From the NCBI GenBank assembly GCA_020353535.1, contig CP070696.1, positions 591,869 through 655,868 of the forward strand: a DNA stretch of 64,000 nt, given 5' to 3'. The stretch is from Spirochaetaceae bacterium. GTDB taxonomy: Bacteria > Spirochaetota > Spirochaetia > SZUA-6 > DRHE01. A program made the translations under genes and the position numbers. The notes beneath the pieces are model-generated. The model had not been told where the DNA came from. It did no database searches and worked only from the letters and a program-made list of their open reading frames with translations. Shown here in pieces: positions 58,797-64,000 of the stretch (within the stretch, counting starts at the first letter, position 1; each line of letters begins with the position of its first letter).

Positions 58797-60933
58797 AGAA
58801 CTGGAGGGGGTGGTAGAAAGCCTCCTCTTTTCAAGTGAAGAAACCGGTTACTCGGTGGTGAGGCTGCGCAGCGGCGGGCAGCTGTTGACCGCCGTGGGGA
58901 ATCTGGCAGCACCCGTACCGGGAGAGCGGCTTCACCTTCAGGGGCGCTGGACCAATCACCCCCGATTCGGCAGGCAGTTCGCCGTGGAGGCCTACGAATC
59001 CCACGCTCCGGCCACGGTAGAGGGGATCGAGCGTTACCTCGCCTCCGGACTGATTCCCGGAATCGGTGCGGAGCTGGCCCGGCGCATCGTCCGCGCCTTC
59101 GGCGAACAGACCCTGGAAATCCTGGACTGCCAACCCCAGAGGCTGGCCGAGGTGGAGGGGATCGGCAGGAAGCGCATTACCGCACTCAAATCCTCCTGGA
59201 AGCAGCAGCGGGAGATCCGTAAAGTGATGATCTTCCTCCAGTCCCACGGCGCCGGCCCGGCGCTGGCCGCCAAGATCTACAAGCGCTATGGGGATCATTC
59301 AATAGCCGTTGTTCAGGACAATCCCTACCGCCTGGCTCTGGACATGTTCGGCGTCGGTTTTTTGACCGCCGACCGCATAGCCCGGGCCATCGGCATCGCC
59401 GCGGACAGCCCGGAGCGGGCTCAGTCTGGGCTCCTGCACACCCTGGAGGAGTGCAGCACCGAGGGCCACCTGTACTACCCCCGCACCGCCCTGATCCAAC
59501 GCTGCCAGAAGCTGTTGGAGATCGATCGGGAAATCATCTCCGCCGCGCTGGAGTCACTGGCCCGGGAGGGAAAGTTGATCGTCGAAGATCAGCCGGACCC
59601 GCCTGTGTACCTGCCCGCCTTCTACCGGGCAGAGACCGGAATCGCCCTGCTGCTGGCAGAGCTGCAAGCCACGGCGCGGGCCGCCAGGAAGATCGACGGC
59701 GAAAAAGCGGTTGCCTGGGTCCAGGAACGGATGGATATCGTGCTGGCGGAGAAACAACTGGAAGCCCTGCGCACGGCTCTGGGGAGCAAGATCATGGTCA
59801 TCACCGGAGGACCGGGCACGGGTAAAACCACGATCATCCGGGCGCTGCTGCTCATCCTCCAGCGGGCCGGGGTGCGTTTTCTACAGGCGGCCCCCACGGG
59901 CAGGGCGGCCAAACGGATGCAGGAAGCGGGTGGATACGAGGCTAAGACCATCCACAGGCTGCTGGAGTACTACCCCCGGGAAGGGGAGTTCAAGCGCAAT
60001 CCCGGCAATCCCCTGGATTGTCACTGGTTGATTCTTGACGAAGCTTCGATGATCGACGCCCTGCTCATGTACCATCTGCTGAAGGCTCTGCCCCCATCAA
60101 GCTCCCTGATTCTGGTGGGGGATGCGGATCAGCTGCCCTCGGTGGGACCGGGGTGCCTGCTGAAAGACATCATTCGCTGCGGCAAGGCGCCGGTGGTGGA
60201 ATTGAACGAGATCTTTCGCCAGGCCGGGACCAGCCGCATCGTGGTCAACGCCCACCGCATCAATATCGGCTTGATGCCCGAACAGCAGGAGGAGGGGGAT
60301 TTCTTCTTTATCCGCCAGGATGACCCAGAGGAGGTGGTGCGGCTGATCCTCAAGCTCTGCAGGGAGCGCATCCCCGCCCGCTTCGGGCTGGATCCGGTGG
60401 AAGAGATCCAGGTCCTCTCCCCGATGCACCGGGGACCGGCGGGGGTGAGCAACCTCAACCGGGTGCTTCAAGAGGCCCTCAATCCCCAAGCCCTCGAGCT
60501 CGTTTACGGGGAGCGGTGTTTCCGTCTGGGGGACAAGGTGATGCAGATCCGCAACAATTACGACAAGGAGGTCTTCAACGGCGACATCGGCCGGGTGGAG
60601 CGCATCGACACCGAGGCGCGATCGATGGTTGTGCGCTACGAGGACAGGCGGGTTCGCTACGAGTCAACCGATTTGGATGAGATCATCCTGGCCTACGCCG
60701 TTTCGGTGCACAAGTCTCAAGGCTCGGAGTTCCCCGCGGTGATCATCCCGCTGCTCACCCAGCACTACCTGCTGCTGCAGCGAAACCTCCTGTACACAGC
60801 GGTTACCCGGGGCAAGCGCCTGGTCGTGCTGATCGGTACCAAAAAGGCTCTGGCCATCGCATTGAAAAACACAGACACCCAGGAGCGCTACACCGGCCTG
60901 CGGACCAGGCTGGCGGAAGTATTGGCCGGGTAG
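58789..60933 (+). CDS. recD2: RecD2-type superfamily 1 DNA helicase
   Basis: The 714-residue protein is a full RecD2: N-terminal OB-like region, helix-hairpin-helix pairs (IPGIGAELARRIV, VEGIGRKRI), Walker A GGPGTGKTT (339-347), Walker B LILDEASMID, the Q-rich VGDADQLPSVG motif, and the C-terminal SVHKSQGSEFPAVIIP and YTAVTRGK motifs. It unwinds duplex DNA 5'-3'. ATG 58789 lies in the last codons of the ATPase gene (8-bp overlap); a longer frame from 58729 is not conserved. RecD2 is usually a free-standing repair helicase, so its coupling to a PglY-PglZ-like protein is notable. Confidence 0.92.
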   Translation: MTEELEGVVESLLFSSEETGYSVVRLRSGGQLLTAVGNLAAPVPGERLHLQGRWTNHPRFGRQFAVEAYESHAPATVEGIERYLASGLIPGIGAELARRIVRAFGEQTLEILDCQPQRLAEVEGIGRKRITALKSSWKQQREIRKVMIFLQSHGAGPALAAKIYKRYGDHSIAVVQDNPYRLALDMFGVGFLTADRIARAIGIAADSPERAQSGLLHTLEECSTEGHLYYPRTALIQRCQKLLEIDREIISAALESLAREGKLIVEDQPDPPVYLPAFYRAETGIALLLAELQATARAARKIDGEKAVAWVQERMDIVLAEKQLEALRTALGSKIMVITGGPGTGKTTIIRALLLILQRAGVRFLQAAPTGRAAKRMQEAGGYEAKTIHRLLEYYPREGEFKRNPGNPLDCHWLILDEASMIDALLMYHLLKALPPSSSLILVGDADQLPSVGPGCLLKDIIRCGKAPVVELNEIFRQAGTSRIVVNAHRINIGLMPEQQEEGDFFFIRQDDPEEVVRLILKLCRERIPARFGLDPVEEIQVLSPMHRGPAGVSNLNRVLQEALNPQALELVYGERCFRLGDKVMQIRNNYDKEVFNGDIGRVERIDTEARSMVVRYEDRRVRYESTDLDEIILAYAVSVHKSQGSEFPAVIIPLLTQHYLLLQRNLLYTAVTRGKRLVVLIGTKKALAIALKNTDTQERYTGLRTRLAEVLAG

Positions 60934-61152
60934 CTATCCGAGCTCCGACTGCAGTCGTCTCAGCACCACCGCTGCCTCACGCCAACCGAGTACCCATCTC
61001 CTCGCCCTGACATGCTCCTCTTTGTCCACCATTCTGGGCCAATTGTACCTGAACCACGAGGATCGCTCCACCTGAAAAAAATCGGTCCGGGTGCGGAACT
61101 CACCTAAAGCCGGCAAGCGCGTGGCAGAGCTCCTGGGATTGTTCTCCGCCAT
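60934..61152 (-). CDS. Small hypothetical protein, Trp/Arg-rich
   Basis: The 72-residue frame ends directly at the recD2 stop, on the opposite strand. It contains EFRTRTDFFQVERSSWFRYN and a Trp/Arg-rich helix RARRWVLGWREAAVVLRRLQ. The composition looks more like protein than chance, but there is no ribosome site and no family is recognised. It may be a real helical protein or an antisense artefact. Confidence 0.4.
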   Translation of the reverse strand: MAENNPRSSATRLPALGEFRTRTDFFQVERSSWFRYNWPRMVDKEEHVRARRWVLGWREAAVVLRRLQSELG

Positions 61153-61238
61153 CGGTGGCGGGTGGTGTCACGGGACGCGTTGCAGTAACTTTTTTGGCAG
61201 AAATGTGCCGGTTTCTACTAGAATTGGGTTATGGAGAG

Positions 61239-63471
61239 ATGATGAACGCTCGAGGGTCGGAGATTTACCTTCTGGGAGCTCCACAGATCAGACATAATGG
61301 GACCAAACTGAATCTGAGCCGCAAGAAGGGGTTAGCCCTGCTCGCCTATCTGGCGGTGAACAACAAGCCCTACACCCGCGATACTCTGTCCACCCGCTGT
61401 GGCCCGAGCACAGCGACCAGCAGGCCCGGGGAAACCTGCGCCGGCTGCTGTCGGAGCTGAGGAAACGGATCGGGGAAGAGCTTCTTCCCGTAGAGGGGGA
61501 GCGGGTCGGGCCGCTGGACCCGGAGACGGCCTACGTTGACACCCAGGAGTTCGAGGGACTGATCGGCAGAAGCAAGGCCCACAAGCACGGTCAGGAGGCG
61601 GTGTACCAGACCTGCATGGACCGGCTGCAGAAGGCCGTGCAGCTGTACCGGGTAGATTTCATGATCGGCTTCTCCCTGGCGGAGTGTGCCGAGTTCTCCG
61701 ACTGGCAGTTCTTCTACACGGAGTATTTGCAGAAGGAGCTGGAGTATGCCTTCGAGGAGCTGGTGGCCATGCTCACCGGTCTTGAAAAGTATTATCAGGC
61801 TATCGAATGCGCTCGACGCTGACTGGCTCTCAACCACCTGCACGAGCCTGTACACCGGCGGTTGATGCGGCTGTACACCGTGACCGGGCGGCGCTCGGCG
61901 GCGTTGAGGCAGTACAGGAAGTGCCGGGACGTGCTGCCGAGGGAACTGAACCTGCAGCCGGAGGAGGAGACCGACCGGCTGTATCGGTCCATTAAGTCAG
62001 GCGGTGCCTTTGTCACAGAACAGGTACAGGAGACCCTTAGAAACAAACCTGAAATAGAAGCCTACGCCCCGGCGGGTAAAAAAGCCACCTTCGGAAAAGA
62101 TCAGTAAAGGCGAAAGAAGAAAAACTCCAATCCTGAAACGCAAGAGGGTCCTGATCCCGTCAATCGCCCTTGTTGTGGTAGCCGCCGTTCTGATTGCTGT
62201 TCTTTTTATCGTCGGCCCTTTCAGCAGGAGAGGGGCAGCCCGAAAAGGGGCTGAGATAGATTCCCTTGCGGTACTGCCGTTGGAAAACTACAGCGGCGAT
62301 GAAGAGCAGGAATACTTCGTTGATGCCATGACCGATCTTCTGATTTCCGAGCTGCACAAGATCGGATCGCTGCACGTCATTTCCCGTACATCATCCATGC
62401 ATTACAAGGGGACACAGAGGCAAATCCCCGAGATTGCCAGGGAGCTCGGTGTAGAGGCCCTGGTTGAAGGGTCAGTGCTGCGGGATGGCGATCAGGTGAG
62501 GTTCACGGTGCGGTTGATCCGAGGATCCACGGACGAACTTCTGTGGACCGACAACTACGACCGGAACGTTAAAGATCTGTTGATTTTGCAAAGCAATGTA
62601 GCCCAAGCTATCGCTCACGAGATCAGGGCAACCATTACTCCGAAAGAAGAGACGTTGCTCGGTAATGTCCGCTCAATCGATCCCGAAGTACTGGATCTGG
62701 AGTTTCAGGGTCGCTATCTGAACAGGAGGCTCACCGTTGAAAGCCTGGAATTGGCCGTTGAGTACTTCGAGCGGGCTATCGAGATAGACTCAGAGTATGC
62801 ACCCGTCTATGAGGGACTTGCTGAAGCTTTCATGTTTCTTGGACAGCTCAAGCAGGATCCCTCCCTGTTTGCAAAGTCGGAGGAGACAATTTTGAAAGCG
62901 CTGGAAATCGACGATACGCTGCCTGGCGCGCACACATTTCTGGCAAACAGCAAACACATAGCCTGGGATTTTGAAGGAGCTGAGGCGGAATTCCGAACGT
63001 TACGCCGTTGCCTATAGGTGGGAAGAGTCGCTGGAAAAACTCAAAGACGTGCTCAAAGTTCACCCGAATTACTGGGTCATCCACTGGACTCTCGGAGAAG
63101 TCTATACACAAATGGGGATGCATGAAGAGGGCATTGCCGCATTTCAGAAAACCATGGACCTGGCCGGAGAGGGTGCATCTTGGGAGGTCCTTCCGTGGCT
63201 CGGGTGGGCTTATGGAGTAGCCGGGAGGACGGATGAAGCCAGGCAGGTGCTGCAGCAGCTGGAGGCTCAATCCGAGCAGTGCTACGTTCCGGCGTATTTC
63301 TTTGCTCAAGTTTATGCTGGTCTTGGCGAAAACGATCTGGCTCTGGATTACCTGGAAAAAGCCTACGAGGAGCATGATTTACGACTGGCATGGAGGGATA
63401 CCTCAATCGACAGCCTTCGGGAAGAACCAAGATTCATAGAGCTGGGCAGAAAAGTTGGATTTATAAAATAG
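61239..63471 (+). pseudogene. SARP-type regulator: winged helix-BTAD-TM-TolB-like-TPR, broken by several lesions
   Basis: Starting at ATG 61239 or 61242, the frame gives an OmpR-like winged helix (SRKKGLALLAYLAVNNKPYT). Near 61394 one base is missing: the expected next residues LWPEHSDQQARGNLRRLLSE appear in another frame, followed by the BTAD domain. At about 61819 an in-frame TGA stands where the family has Trp (ARR-W-LALNHLHEP). Near 62076-62083, in an A-rich run, the frame shifts again into a membrane segment (SIALVVVAAVLIAVLFIVG), a TolB-like domain (SLAVLPLENYSGDEEQEYFV) and TPRs. A further break at about 63000 with loss of sequence precedes the last TPRs (to 63471). Original length would be about 750 residues or more. 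Confidence 0.8.
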
Positions 63472-63583
63472 GTCTATTCGAATACTCTGAGTTAGGTCAG
63501 GCACCCATTGTCAGAGATTCAATCGAAGCCAGCGGTCAATATAGAAATCATCATAATATAGATATCATCATGATAAAGCAGAA

Positions 63584-63616
63584 GGCCGGACGGCTGCTCT
63601 TGATGGCCGTCCGGCC
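63584..63616 (-). terminator. Strong hairpin, likely terminator of the right-edge gene
   Basis: GGCCGGACGGC (63584-63594) and GCCGTCCGGCC (63606-63616) form a perfect 11-bp stem with an 11-base loop, 31 bp after the stop of the gene ending at 63648. On the minus strand the stem is followed by TTCTGCTTTATC, a weak U-rich stretch. Confidence 0.6.
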
Positions 63617-63647
63617 CCATAGTGTGTGCTGCTGCAGTTCTACAGAT

Positions 63648-64000
63648 CTACCCGGATCGCCCGGTTCGGGTCTGTTCCTTGTCCGGTATGCCGTCTCCGC
63701 TACCGTCCCGCAGTTGCTTTTGCGCTTGATCCTGGTCCGGTTCCCCGTCGCAGTCACTTGTGCAGTCCCCGCTGCGTTCCTGGAGGCGGACCGGCGCTTC
63801 CCCGGCGTCCAGCGCCGCGGATTCATTCGCCTGTCCGCCGTGCCGAGCCTGCCCCATCAGCTGGTTCTGTGTGGCAAGCTTCGCCTGTGCCTGCAACATC
63901 CAACCGTACCAATACATGTTCATGTATCCGGCAGGGGTGCCGACCGGGCCGCTGCCGTGGTCGTCGGCTTCGGCGAACAGCAGGCCGCAGAGGAGCAGCA
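63648..64000 (-). CDS. Secreted protein, C-terminal part (5' end outside window), acidic Cys/Gly/Asp-rich tail
   Basis: The frame is open to the window edge and so lacks its start. The visible 117 residues begin with the end of a signal peptide (LLLCGLLFAEADDHG) and a Tyr/Met/Trp-rich stretch (GYMNMYWYGWMLQAQAKLAT). The C-terminus is Gln/Asp/Gly-rich with CTSDCDGEPDQDQ and LRDGSGDGIPDKEQ, a pattern like the DGDGIPD calcium-binding units of thrombospondin type 3 repeats. No family is recognised. A strong hairpin follows its stop. Confidence 0.6.
   Translation of the reverse strand, partial: LLLCGLLFAEADDHGSGPVGTPAGYMNMYWYGWMLQAQAKLATQNQLMGQARHGGQANESAALDAGEAPVRLQERSGDCTSDCDGEPDQDQAQKQLRDGSGDGIPDKEQTRTGRSG

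Noticed and set aside
52669..60933. A standard BREX type 2 or DISARM locus
   Set aside because: No methyltransferase, PglW kinase, BrxHI or DrmA/B genes are present; only PglY/PglZ-like features and RecD2 are seen.
61790..61830. TGA at a Trp position as evidence for UGA recoding
   Set aside because: UGA ends many intact genes in the window and the same gene has frameshifts, so nonsense mutation is the simpler reading.

Overview
This 64 kb window looks like a chromosomal stretch of a free-living, carbohydrate-degrading spirochaete with roughly 55-60% G+C (my estimate by eye). That placement is an inference. It rests on three CUT1-type sugar-binding proteins whose mature N-termini follow a signal peptide with no lipobox cysteine and begin with G/P/Q/K/E-rich residues (positions 2218, 22901 and 44201), on several Cys-lipidated proteins, and on frequent GTG/TTG starts. 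No rRNA, tRNA, CRISPR array or insertion sequence was recognised.

Layout. 1-8200: the 3' end of a disulfide reductase, a decayed FAD oxidoreductase, then an AraR-like regulator, a sugar ABC transporter, a GH42 beta-galactosidase and a sulfatase/PIN chimeric remnant. 8200-23020: one long minus-strand operon from a consensus promoter at about 23000. It encodes a sugar ABC transporter, a C-N hydrolase, a truncated MBL protein, an unknown protein, GH1 and GH4 glycosidases, a SorC regulator, a cyclase/formamidase-like enzyme, E1alpha, E1beta and a stand-alone lipoyl domain, an FGGY kinase and a UroD-like protein. 23160-31500: MFS, UbiA and GPH proteins, then an unusual signalling locus: a TPR/SLOG-like/class III cyclase protein, a TIR protein with a histone-H1-like tail, and a divergent ComFB-like protein. 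31500-39400: small envelope and housekeeping genes (FmdB, nuclease, CsgG-like lipoprotein, GNAT-SCP2, D,D-carboxypeptidase, AlkD-like) mixed with gene remnants. 39386-46650: a ROK-controlled sugar ABC transporter with a sulfatase, plus a second C-N hydrolase. 47100-52340: a PadR/HAAS/DUF4097 module, a CsgG-like protein, a flavin reductase fused to a PCP_red-like tail, and a membrane-anchored YqgE/AlgH. 52669-60933: a three-gene operon of a TPR protein, a 1719-residue PglY/BrxC-like ATPase carrying a PglZ-like C-terminus, and RecD2. 61239-64000: a SARP-BTAD/TolB-like/TPR regulator destroyed by several lesions, and the 3' part of a secreted protein.

How it works together. Three sugar import loci, each with its own regulator (GntR-LacI, SorC, ROK) and catabolic enzymes (GH42, GH1, GH4, sulfatase), point to scavenging of complex, partly sulfated glycans. 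Two loci stand out as possible undescribed systems, probably in anti-phage or stress signalling: the cyclase/TIR/ComFB locus (26572-30549) and the TPR/PglY-PglZ/RecD2 operon (52669-60933). A third oddity is the E1-plus-free-lipoyl set without E2 or E3. The window also carries at least nine gene remnants, mostly made by internal deletion, so it looks like actively eroding accessory DNA.
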